Shown here one piece after another: positions 54,001 through 64,000 of a stretch of 64,000 nt of DNA (position 1 is the first letter of the stretch; every line of letters begins with the position of its first letter). The DNA is taken from contig ML682005.1 in NCBI GenBank assembly GCA_007922195.1, positions 25,889,015 through 25,953,014 of the forward strand, read 5' to 3'. Origin of the DNA: Podocnemis expansa (lineage: Eukaryota; Chordata; Testudines; Podocnemididae). Under the pieces are notes generated by a model. It saw only the letters and a program-made list of their open reading frames with translations, did no database searches and was not told the origin of the DNA. A program made the translations under genes and the position numbers.

Positions 54001-57000
54001 CCTAAAAGCATACTTGAGGAACCCAAAACAAGGAACAGTGACCATATCTACTCAGATCCAGAGTGTTTAGAAGCATGTGAGATTCAGCATCTGAATCCAT
54101 TCACAACAGACTAGTGTCCATTCAGACAGGAGAACTGGTTTTGACTGTGACAGCTTCCACTTCCACTGATTGCAATGGGAACTTTTTTTTTTTTTTTAAG
54201 ATAACAACATGTTTACAATATGAAGTGTTTCCTAATTTTACTTATAGCTCTGTTCTCTTTCAGGGGAGGACGTGTATCAAGGGGAATGAAGGAGTAAGGA
54301 TGCTTTATTAAATTTAAACTAAAACAGAGAGAGAGACAGAGAGCACACGCACATGAATGAATACACCATAAATGCTATTGTGTCTTTATGAAGGGTCAAA
54401 AACAAATGAGAGATTCCTATATGCATTTTTGAAGTTTCCAAATATAAACCAAGGAAATGGGCCCAACGTATTACTTCTAGGGAAAGCGTAGATTCTCCAA
54501 TATAGAATGAGAGTCAGATTAGTCAGTTAGTGATTGGTCAATCACTAATGAAATCCTGGTACCCGTACTCTGGTTTCAACTCCTTCACTGACTAGAATTT
54601 GTGTGATTCATCTCTCCTACTAACAGCTCTCAATGGATCAGCTGAAATAAGCATACCTTTCCTTTTTTGAGGGCAGTGTAGATGTCTTTATACTGCTGGT
54701 ACTTTTCCAGCTCGGCCTTCACCAGCACCTGACGAATATGCATGACTTCCTCCACTGTCAGAGCTAAGCATTCCACAGGGTAGCAAAACTCTTCCTGCAA
54801 GCCAAAAGTCTATATTACTATGTAACCCATCACATTTTTCAACCTAGAAAGCCAGCCACCTAGTTAGTAACTTCAAAGAAAAGGCTTCACAACCCCAAAA
54901 TGGAATAGCACTGGCTGAAATATGGGCATCATGTGAGTTTCAAACCAACTAAGACCGATTATGTGCAATTTTTCTATGAGTACTTGTATCACCTGACACC
55001 TGATTCCATTTATTTGATTATTTATTATATAGATTTATTTTCACCAATTATAAATCAGTGTTATAATTTGAAAGGACATAAGATACTTAACTGTAAAAAA
55101 TACTGTTTTGTGCTATTCCCTTTGACTGTACGCAGCTTAAAGACAAGCAGCTTCTCTGTGACTTCGTGGTGCCCAGAGGAGCTGAAGAAATTGGTTAGTA
55201 GCCCAAAAGAATTTTTATTCAGTGGTACCACATGTTGGTAAGCATGGTTATACTCAAATCCTATGATCAAAATCTAAACCAAAATTACAGGACAACGTAC
55301 TCCATGCAGTTAATACACATAACCTTCCCTCCTTTCAAAGGACAACAATGCCAATTTAAATTTTATTAAAATAACCTTGAAATATAAAGCTTGAGCAAAA
55401 CAGTTAATCCACTGTTGTGTTCTTACTAGCGGGGAATCTTACCCAGGCTGCTAGTGACAGAAGTACTGCCCATTTGTGAAACTTCCAGGCACTTTGTGTT
55501 AGTGCATTTCAGAGAGTAGTTAACACTCAATATGCCACTAACTTTGGCACCACAGAATAAAAAGCCTCTCTCCCATTTGTAATCCAGGCTGGAAGCTGAT
55601 TGCATGGTTCTAACAGAAAGACAGAACTGCTATGGGAATTCCCATCACATTTTGCTGAGCACACCTTTTCAGTTAGTCAAGAAGGGCTACAGTACTGAAG
55701 TGACAATGAAATTTTATGTTCTCTGAATAAATAAAGGAATCTCCTGTTAGCACAAAGACACTGCTGACAGCACTCTATGGATAACTTTGAAATCTAATTT
55801 ATAAAATTGAGTGATGATTCAGATTAGTTGGAAAAGTGCTCAATTTAGTCTTCAAATTCTGTTCTGTCGTTCAGTTACAGAGAAAATATTTTGATCTATG
55901 TTGCAGACCTGGCAAACATTAGCATTTAGGAATCACTATATTTCTAAGTGCTGTTGTCTTTTCTAGCTAGAAAAGCAATGTCACAAAATTCACCCTGTTT
56001 TGTGATACTCACAAAAGGTTAAAATGGAGTTAATTTGGGTTTTCTTCAACAAGACAAACCTCTTATGTGTGTTCTTACCAGTGGCACTTAATTTTCTCAA
56101 AAAATCAAACTCTATCACCATAACATGAGATTTGCTGAGAGGTGTAAAATTCTATGAACAAACAAAATAATTTCCTTTCAGCCACAGCAACCTTCCACCT
56201 AATCAGCAGCTGTCAGGATTGTATTTTAATGGCTACGACAGCATTGTTAGAGATCCAGAATGCTTTGGGAATCATGGAAAGGAAGAAGAATGGGTGGGAG
56301 AGTATGGAGCAGGCAATGCCAATGAAAAATGTATTTTCTACAGTATGGGATATCAGGATGGTATTTGTGAGATGTGGGGTTTGAATGTTTTTGAGCGATC
56401 ACAATTTACAGTCTTTTTTTTTCTAATATACTTAAGTATCATATTTAATTCTATCCTTAGACAAATAAATGTTAATTATGATGAATATTTAAACATCAGT
56501 TTGTTGCATATTTGATGATGTACGATACATGAACAAGCTTTTCAAGATAACCCCTTCCATTTTTTTTTAAATCTATGAAGATGCTTTATCAATAATACAG
56601 GGTACCCCATGTCTGTAGAACTAGCACTTCAGGTGTTTACAAGGTAACAGAAGACTAATCTGGAGTGTGCCTGAAACCATCAAAATTAACTTTCATTAAA
56701 ACAAGTTTGAATAGCTAGCAGGCAATAGAGGGAAAATGTTCACTTGTTTAAATGCTAATGTTTTAATTCCAGAGATTATACAAAGACAACAAAGCTTTAA
56801 TGCAACATTAAACAAAAGTTAAATGATATATCAATTTCCAAAGAATGTTTAATTTTTTTTCCTTCTCAGAATAAAAATGAGCACATATCAATTTTTTATC
56901 AACATTAGCTCTATCTTTAAATTAAACTAATCAAAACTACACTGAGCAGTGACCACTAACTAAAGTTCACTGAAACAGTAACATTTTAGAGTTGTAGCTC

Positions 57001-60000
57001 TGACTCCTATCCATAATCCTTGTCCATATCATAGGAGCTGCATATGGTAGTGTGTGCAACATCCTCTCCAATACCTACAACACTAAGGTGAAATTGTTAA
57101 GGACAGAACTTGGTTTCTGAATTTCCTTGTTTTTCTGGATTTGAATCCAGTCTTCAATAAATATCAATTAAAGACAGTTTAGTTCAGTTATTTTTTACAC
57201 AGAAAAAAATAAGCTACATTAAAAGATACCTTTCTGTATTTAAAAAGACAGTGAACTTGTAAAGAATTTGGTTAATATTTTGACTTTGCAGTCACAGCAT
57301 AACAAGGGCTCACTCAGAGCTATTACATGTAGTAAATTTATATCAAGAATATGTACTCTGAATTACATATCCATAATATGAAATAATACTCTCTAGATGA
57401 TTTTCAATATATCCTCACCTAAGAGCTCATGAAGACTATGTGTAAACAACATACATTTATTTCATAATGTATTTATTATACCCAATGTATTCATAACTTT
57501 TCACTAACAATTATTAGCTTGTTTTCAAAAGAGTCACAGCAGGAAAGTAATGTACACGCTAATGCTGGGTGAAATACAAAAGTTATGCAATTCAGATTAC
57601 ATTAAGCCCTGTGAAGTTTAGATGCTTAACTAAACACTTTCAGTCTGGAATACTCAGCTAGATATCTGTATCTACAGACTCCAAAAGTCATGCAATATTT
57701 TCTTCCAGAATGGGAGGAAAAGCCCACCACATATCAGAACCTTCAAAAATTTTGGTTTGTTGTCACTTCTAAAAACAGTTTTAGGAGAATTCTCGTTTTC
57801 ATCTAAATTAGTTGCCCTAACCTTGTGCAAGCCAACTATTGATCGTGCTGGAAGCTCTGATACTTAAGTGCATTAAGGATTAAAGTCACAGTTAGAGCTT
57901 TAAGTCATATTGTGTTTTGAAATGCCATTCTGTTCCATAATACTGTATGTCCTGTTAAGGCAAAACCAACAATTTTTTCAAGACTGTCCACAGATCACAG
58001 TGGTTTTGCTTGTTTAGGTTGCAGGAGCTTCATGTGCTGTGCATTTAAGACTGGGAGAACTCCTCCTCCTGATCATCTTATGATGTTGCATTTTTAGTTT
58101 GCTGTCCTTTCACAACTGATTTATTTTTTCCCAAAAGGTGACTGAAGGATCTAAACACAAACAAGTATTCTACAAACACTGAAATCAATCTCAATCAGTG
58201 GTAGTGTGCCAATCTAAACTGTTAATTCTTGTCCCAGTTTAGGAAGTGCTCAGCCTCAAAGGCACGTGCTTGTAAAGAGAATTGCCAAAGCCAGCAGAAA
58301 GAGGCAAACCTTTAGGGGCTTCCACCTGCTGGCAAAAACTCTGTCACACAGATAAAACATAGCCCTTGCCACGCCAACCAGAGCTGCTTCAAAGGGATGA
58401 GAGCTGAGCAGAGAAGCTGTTTGTATGGTTGAAAAAAGTGGCCTGAAAGTCATCCTTGGAAAAAAACTGTTTATCCCAGGAACCTGAACAGTAAAAAGGA
58501 AGCAGAATAGGGAATGCTGAACATGAAGGAAATTGTTAGCAGGGATTCTGGATCATGGAAATAAGAAAAATAATGAAGGCTTCTACACATGCATTTCGGT
58601 ACACTTAACTGCATCTTACTGGATTGGTAGCAAGTCAGATGACATTGACAGGTTCCAACCTTGGAAAAGAGTGAACTGTCCAGCTGCAGTTTCTGCAACT
58701 TCTCATTTACCATTCCAATGCTGACACAATGAAGCATTAACGTTTGAAGTTTTTCCAAGTTTGTTTTTCCCCACTCCTCTTACTTTAGTTCTAATTGCCT
58801 TTGTATGCTCAGATGTACATTCATGAAATCTTAGTTAGTATACAAGACAGACCAGATGCCTGGTAATTCTGCTAAAACACTGTAGAAATGCCTTTTTTTC
58901 ATTGGCACCACTGGGTATTCAACAATGAGCTCATTCACCTTGAAGCTAATAAGAAGTGAGACTCTACCAATCCTGGAGCAAAGGATGAATAAGTGTGCAG
59001 TCAAATAAAAAAGTAAATAATATTTTTTACTAATCAAGAGCCTTCCGGTCCAGGAACATTAGTATCACAAATGCGATGTCTAGTGTAGAAAATAAGAGAT
59101 GCCGGCTTTTATGAGGAGTGAAGAATTCCACGTCAGGGCGCATGGTTAAGTTACTGTTAAGAAGTACTGAAAACCTTGTATAGAGTTAAGACAAAAAGAT
59201 CATGACCTGATCCCATCTCCTGCATTTATTTTCTTTCAATTTTGTAAGTTCTCCCTCTTCAAAGCATCTGACGAAGTGGGGGATATTCTCCCACGAAAGC
59301 TCATACGATAAATAAATCTGTTAGTCTTTAAGTGCCACAAGACTGCTTGCTTTTCTTGCTTTGCTAGACTAACACGGCTGCCCCTTTGGAACTTGTAATT
59401 TATCAGTTACCCACCCCCAGAGGGCACTATTGCAAAGATTTACAAATATATTTAACAGTGGTACACAGAACAGACCACATTAAAAGAACATTACTTCAAC
59501 ATCAATTTTCTTCCTTTTCACTTATACACAAAAATATGTTAAACAAATTGGGTGAGGGATTACAGAGCGTTCTTTGCAGTAAATGAACTGCCACCACATC
59601 ACCCGAAACACTTATTTAGGTGACCCTGGAGGACTCCCATCTCTCTCCAGTTTTTGCTTGAAGTTTCTGCTGCTTCTTTTTGTTGTTTCATTTTGATTTT
59701 TATTATATCAATTAGAATTTTTAACTGTTGGTTCTACTGATCACCCCCCCCCAGCACCCATTCCACAGTTGCCAAATACCAATGAATAGAGATATAGCAG
59801 GAAAAATGTATTTTTCATTAGAAATAAATCATGTGAAATATTTAGTCAAGCTATTTAAAATAAGGACCTCATCTGTAAGCATTTTTAAGTCACAAAGTTT
59901 TCCAAGTTTTGTGCTGGATCAATATCAGTAAGTTGGTGGATCAATATCATGATTTAATTTTTTTAGAAATACTGACACTGTAAAACAGCAAACACCTCAA

Positions 60001-61489
60001 AACGCCACACAAAGCTTTTTTCTTTTGAATATTTCTGCCTGTGAACACTTATGAGATCTGCAAAAATAAATCTTTTGCTGTCATACAAAGTGACCACTGC
60101 ACATTGTACTAATTGAATTCTTTTTTCACTAACCATCATCTCAACCCTGTGAACTCTCCTCTAAAGTGTTAGAGGTTCCAAAGTTACACTCCCAACTAAC
60201 TCTTGGAGAAAAAAAATGTTATTTGTACTATACTCTGCCAGTTCATTACTATTCCTTGAAAAATGAGCTAAGGTTACTGAACGGCATTTACCCAGGACCA
60301 CAAGCTGTATTCAAATTAGAAGCATGTGACACAAAGCCAATTTTTCTCTTGTAGAGAAGTGGGGAAAAACATTTTCTGTATTCTTGAAGACAATTGTGTT
60401 ATTACACTTCAATATCATCACCCTGAAGACCTGAACCACAGCCACCATCTCTTCAGCAAAAAAGAAATAAATAGGACTTAAAAGCCCATCAATACATCTC
60501 TGTCAAGTGAAAGACTGTTGAGTATTCCTTCCCTTTTAGAAACTGAATCCTCCTACCAATCTCTCTACACATAGATGCCTCAAAGAGGCACTTTGAACCC
60601 CTGCTGCTGGGGAAAACAAGAGACCAGGAACTGAACCCAGTTACCCAGATCTTTCACATTAAGTTGCAAAGCACACTGCCAGTACAAAAGAGCCAATATT
60701 CCCGTCCCTTTGCAACTTAGCCTCTGTTCGAAAATAGTTCTCAATTAAAGCTAATTGATTAAAGGTATTGTACTTTCTTTTCAAGTAGCAGAACAATTTA
60801 TGCTTCAGTGACCTCAGCAATGCAGTGTGGTCATACCCTGAGTTGGAGTCTAAAGACTTTTCTCTCACATTATGACATTAACCAAACTAGTTTTAAATAA
60901 GGAAGGAAGAGGAATCCATTCCTCCAGCTGTGAATTAAAATACTCCAATTACAAAGAAAAAATAGGTTCACTGCTTTTCCATTAGAAAGGAAGCACTCCA
61001 AATCTGTTATTTAGAAACTGTATTTTCTGAAACAGACAAAAAAATCTAAAGGTAGGCCTGCGTTATAAAGCTGGGACCAGGTTCCATACTTCTTCAAAGT
61101 TCCAGGGCATCTTAACCTGGGATTTTGGGTCAATACCTTAAAGAGACAAAATTTAATCTTGATCCAAACTCCCCTAAAAATTCAAGATTGGTTTAAATTT
61201 GGTATTTTGCTTTGCATCCCGCACTAATCATAATGTAACCACATTTTAATTTTGTTTAAAGTCTTAAAAGGCTTTTCTCACCACGTTGAGTTACTGATCT
61301 CCTCACCCTGCAGCTAACGTTCAAAGACAGCACCAATGATACTTACAAGTGACCTGGAGCTCTGTTTTGAAGGTGGTAGGAACTGTCTGACGTTGGTCGG
61401 TGTTTCCTTTTCAATGGAGTGTCGTCTCTGGGGTGGTTGCCGCCTCTCTGGCTGTGGTGTGGATGATATTGGCAAAAACTTCGGAGGCA
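50837..61489 (-). CDS. SPIRE1: SPIRE1, 3' part of gene (six constitutive coding exons plus ExonC; 5' part outside window)
   Basis: Actin nucleator that works with formins (FMN1/2) and myosin V on Rab11 vesicles and, in its ExonC form, on mitochondria. Exons at 61347-61489, 54657-54794, 52574-52644, 52028-52055, 51800-51936 and 50837-51095 join in frame. The reading is [10 protein letters not shown]..., [13 protein letters not shown], then the Spir box ([20 protein letters not shown]), then a FYVE-like zinc finger built from paired Cys (CFCC, CQFC, CSQCC, CVDC) split over four exons, ending SERTINEI. This matches the human C-terminus closely. KIND and WH2 exons lie beyond base 64000. The optional ExonC (58310-58483) is phase 0 and fits between the first two exons here. 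No more coding exons were seen from 61490 to 64000. Confidence 0.96.
51800..51936 (-). CDS. SPIRE1: SPIRE1 coding exon, inside FYVE-like domain
   Basis: 137 nt; acceptor tgttacag (AG at 51937-51938) and donor GTGAGA at 51794-51799. Encodes [40 protein letters not shown] and LRSLS plus a split Arg codon. This is the insert that separates the zinc-binding Cys pairs in SPIRE proteins. Confidence 0.95.
52028..52055 (-). CDS. SPIRE1: SPIRE1 28-nt microexon
   Basis: 28 nt; acceptor ctatacag (AG at 52056-52057) and donor GTAAGT at 52022-52027. One base completes Arg, then PVCSQCCKK. It adds the third Cys pair of the zinc finger. Small, but phases agree on both sides and the residues match the family. 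Confidence 0.93.
52574..52644 (-). CDS. SPIRE1: SPIRE1 coding exon, first half of FYVE-like zinc finger
   Basis: 71 nt; acceptor tttctttag (AG at 52645-52646) and donor GTATGT at 52568-52573. Encodes [20 protein letters not shown] and FCK plus a split Arg codon. Holds the first two Cys pairs. Confidence 0.96.
54657..54794 (-). CDS. SPIRE1: SPIRE1 coding exon, Spir box
   Basis: 138 nt, 46 codons, phase 0; acceptor AG at 54795-54796 and donor GTATGC at 54651-54656. Encodes [30 protein letters not shown] and [16 protein letters not shown], almost the same as human SPIRE1. The Spir box is the helix thought to guide binding to Rab-bearing membranes. Confidence 0.97.
58310..58483 (-). CDS. SPIRE1: SPIRE1 ExonC, alternative mitochondrial-targeting cassette
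   Basis: Exactly 58 codons, phase 0 at both ends, from acceptor ctgttcag (AG at 58484-58485) to a weak donor GTTTGC (58304-58309). Reads [20 protein letters not shown], then [20 protein letters not shown], ending SRWKPLK. The published Spire1C isoform carries a 58-residue alternative ExonC, between the WH2 repeats and the Spir box, that sends the protein to mitochondria. Length, phase and position agree. The weak donor fits a regulated cassette. I could not compare residue by residue with the mammalian ExonC. Confidence 0.82.
59255..59392 (+). mobile_element. Foldback retroposon copy, right arm only
   Basis: A well-kept right arm (gcatctgacgaagtggg, 59264-59280) and complete tail to ctagactaacacggctgccc. 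In the SPIRE1 intron between ExonC and the linker exon. Confidence 0.72.
61347..61489 (-). CDS. SPIRE1: SPIRE1 coding exon, linker before the Spir box
   Basis: 143 nt; acceptor tttttag (AG at 61490-61491) and donor GTAAGT at 61341-61346. Two bases complete a codon, then 47 codons: [30 protein letters not shown] and [17 protein letters not shown] is a possible basophilic-kinase site. Ends in phase 0. Confidence 0.93.
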
Positions 61490-62825
61490 CTAAAAATTCA
61501 ACCATCAGAAGTTAACATTGTTTAACATGGGTACCAGCTGCCGTTTTGGTGGAAAAATCTATTCTTAATAACCAAAGTAACAGAAGATAAAACACCCTCA
61601 CATAGCCTTCAAATGGGCCACACTTTCAAAACTGGGTGAATTTCATGTTCTCTCAAAAATGTAAAGGGTCCTACAGTTTCACCCCTATAAAGAAACGCCA
61701 AACACTTGTGTGCACGCAAGTACCCTACTAACAAGTGCAAATGCCAATCTTTGTGTATAATTTAGGTTTCTGAATGTGTAGTGGGACTGCAAGAAAGTCT
61801 GCAGATGTCATAGATATTTTTCCCTATAAGTGCTTGAATATAAATTTTAAAATGAAAAGGCACTGAAAGATGCACTCAACTTACGTTGCCACTGTTTTCA
61901 CAGAATACATAAAAAATGTTAAAAACAATGCAGAAACTATTTCAAATAAACATACATTTTCTTAACATGAAAATATTTAAAGACAAACTTCCAATTTAAA
62001 AATCATCCTAGTGGAATTTTATAAAAAGGTATTATGAATTTTATAAAATGTTTTTGGTCTCAAGTTTAATAAAATTTCATTTTTACAAAATCTGTATTTA
62101 GATCCAACTGCAAGTTGACAATGACCCTTTAAAGGGCAACCCACATGTATCCCACACGTGTTAAGAAAAAGTCTGATTCAACACTATTAGAAGATACCTT
62201 GAGTGGTTGAAGAAGACAGGTTTCACCATACATCAGAATATATTAAAGCTCGAGCAACAATTCAAATATCTAAACCAACTACTTGATAAAGAACAACAAC
62301 TGCAGCATATCCTGCCATACAGGTGAAATGGTTAAAGACAATTCATGCCTTTGCAATGACCAAACTTTTGTATTTCACCCAGTATTGGCGTGAACATTAC
62401 TTTCCTACTGTGACTCTTTTGAATATAAGGTAATAACTACCTTTACCTTATTCCTAATGGAACTACACGGTGTGTATATACTGATTAGGCAGCTTTGTGT
62501 CTCCCCTTTCTTTGTGTAGTAATTTGGAAATCTAAGCCACATCCAAATCCTACTCTTAGTTATACACACAGCTGATGTCTGCATTAAGAACAGTGAGAAC
62601 AGAATTTGTACCTTCACCTTTAAATGTATTCAAACAAAGAGTCTATTTCCACAATATTAAATAATAAAACTGTAAAATACACAGTCACTTGTTTTATTTT
62701 GATCATTATATGCAAAACCTACATGCTACAACTAAAGCAATTTTTTTTCATTTTACAGTATAAGTAAAAAGGAAATAAAATTTATTTTGTGGTTTCATGA
62801 ATATTCCATTTAAAATTAGATGGAC

Positions 62826-62896
62826 TATTCCCAGGGGATGATCTCATGAGGTCCCTTCCAGCCCTATGATTTGATTGATTGATTGATTGATTGATA
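62826..62896 (+). mobile_element. Truncated SINE or CR1 tail with (GATT)n
   Basis: ccaggggatgatctcatgag, gtcccttccagccctatgat and a run of gatt repeats, matching the tail of the SINE at 17325-17391. The tRNA head is missing. Confidence 0.65.
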
Positions 62897-63185
62897 AGGG
62901 CTTCTTTACACTTGAAATGTTACACAGCTTTACTGGTTCAGTAATGGGAATGGTGCTCCTACCAATACTGTTAATCTACCTACCTAAAAGGTAGAGCTAG
63001 CTAGACAGAATTCTTCCATCAATCTAGCACTGTCTACGCGGGGGTGGGGGGTGGGGTAGGCTGGCTTAACTATGGCCAGGTCTACAATGGTGGTGAAATT
63101 CAATGGCAGTCAATGGGAGTTATGCAAGCAGTGCAGAACAGCTTGCTTAACTCCAATCAACTTCCTAAACCACCTTCAGCATAGA

Positions 63186-63998
63186 GAGGGGTGTCAAACT
63201 CAATGTGGGGAGCCACACTGGAGGGCAGGATACCTGTTGTGGTCCATGTGTCCACATGGGCTCCCCAATCCTTTTTCCAGCTACGTTCAAAGTGGCATGG
63301 CTCTCCTTTCCCCTCCCCGAACCTGCAGGCTCTCCCACACCTTTCCCTGTCCCTACCCTGTGGGCTCCCCTTTGCCATGCTGGCTCCCTGATCCCCCCTT
63401 CTCCTATTGTGCATGTCCCAGATCCCTCTTCCCCTGCTTGGCTGCTCCCAGACCCCCTTCTTCCATTTCCATTTCCCTTACCATTCTGGCAGCAGGCAAT
63501 CAGTCTCAGTCATAGCCACAGGCAGGCTGGGCTCCTGCTTCCCCCCTCCCTGCCCACCCACTGTCAGTCATTCAGCATGGTAGCCTTTGGGTGGCTCAGT
63601 CCTGGCTGGGCTTGATTGACTACATGGGCCCCAGGCTCTTTTTCCTTTTCTTATTTGTGATTCATGCACTGTGCAGTCAATCAGACTAGCATGTCAACTC
63701 ACCGACAGTGAACAGTTGGGGTGGGGGTCAGTGTGGTGGCTCTCTTGAAGTTGTCCCAGCCTGCTGTGACTGAGACTCTGGTTTTCAGACCACAGTAGAG
63801 CTGAGCCTGGATTGTTTGGAGTACTTCCTTTGTTCCCCTGTGCTCTGACTCACTCACATGATCTGAATCAAAAGCATGCTCAGCCCTGCTCTTCAGGGGG
63901 TGGCTGTTTTCTGCTGTTGCAGAGAGCTCCTAAACACAGCCCCGGCAGCAGCTTCGTGGGCCAAATTTGGCCCACGGACCATAAGTCTGACACCCCTA
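63186..63998. mobile_element. Longer hAT-like element (GGGGTGTCAAACTC ends), right flank cut by window end
   Basis: Left end gaggggtgtcaaactc and right end agtctgacacccct are inverted; the interior is C/T-rich. The left flank is AGCATAGA and the last two bases of the window (ag) begin the expected duplication. No transposase reading frame is recognisable. Confidence 0.62.
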
Positions 63999-64000
63999 AG

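Noticed and set aside
63072..63615. Long plus-strand frames near the window end
   Set aside because: They lie in the C/T-rich interior of a hAT-like element (63186-63998); no transposase similarity.

Overview
The window is vertebrate nuclear DNA, most likely from a cryptodire turtle. The evidence is three split genes with GT-AG introns and CpG-island promoters, decayed CR1 LINEs, a tRNA-derived SINE whose 3' end copies a CR1 tail, and many short hAT-like and other MITE-type elements of kinds common in turtle genomes. Species cannot be named from sequence alone. The gene order AFG3L2 - PRELID3A - SPIRE1 is the same as on human 18p11.21.

Layout. (1) 1-15,122, minus strand: the 5' half of AFG3L2, an inner-membrane mitochondrial m-AAA protease subunit. 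Six coding exons give residues 1-218 (targeting peptide, FtsH-ext region, first membrane segment, start of the intermembrane-space domain). The AAA and protease exons lie beyond base 1. (2) 15.1-18.4 kb: a divergent head-to-head promoter region with two CpG islands, separated by repeats that include a foldback element with 51-bp tandem units, a 23-base G run and a SINE. (3) 18,378-35,290, plus strand: complete PRELID3A (SLMO1), a phospholipid-transfer protein of the intermembrane space. It has five shared exons and two alternative last exons, one giving the usual 172-residue protein and one giving a 193-residue protein with a PRELID3B-like C-terminus. (4) About 36-47 kb: intergenic, with MITEs, a probable LTR fragment and no gene that I can see. 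(5) 50,837-61,489, minus strand: the 3' end of SPIRE1, an actin nucleator. Exons cover the end of the linker, the mitochondrial 'ExonC' cassette, the Spir box and the FYVE-like zinc finger to the stop codon. The KIND and WH2 exons lie beyond base 64,000.

All three genes touch mitochondria: AFG3L2 for inner-membrane proteolysis, PRELID3A for lipid transfer, and SPIRE1 for actin-driven fission through ExonC. I infer no operon-like link; this is conserved vertebrate synteny.

The most interesting structures are: a short retroposed foldback family (nine copies, 11-15 bp target duplications in the clearest ones) whose arms can be drawn as a minimal type I hammerhead ribozyme; a possible read-through form of SPIRE1 ExonC ending in a hydrophobic tail with a nearby polyadenylation signal; the alternative PRELID3A ends; and an inverted pair of related MITEs flanking AFG3L2 exon 4. 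Repeat boundaries, poly(A) sites and promoters were read by eye and are approximate unless a target-site duplication is given.
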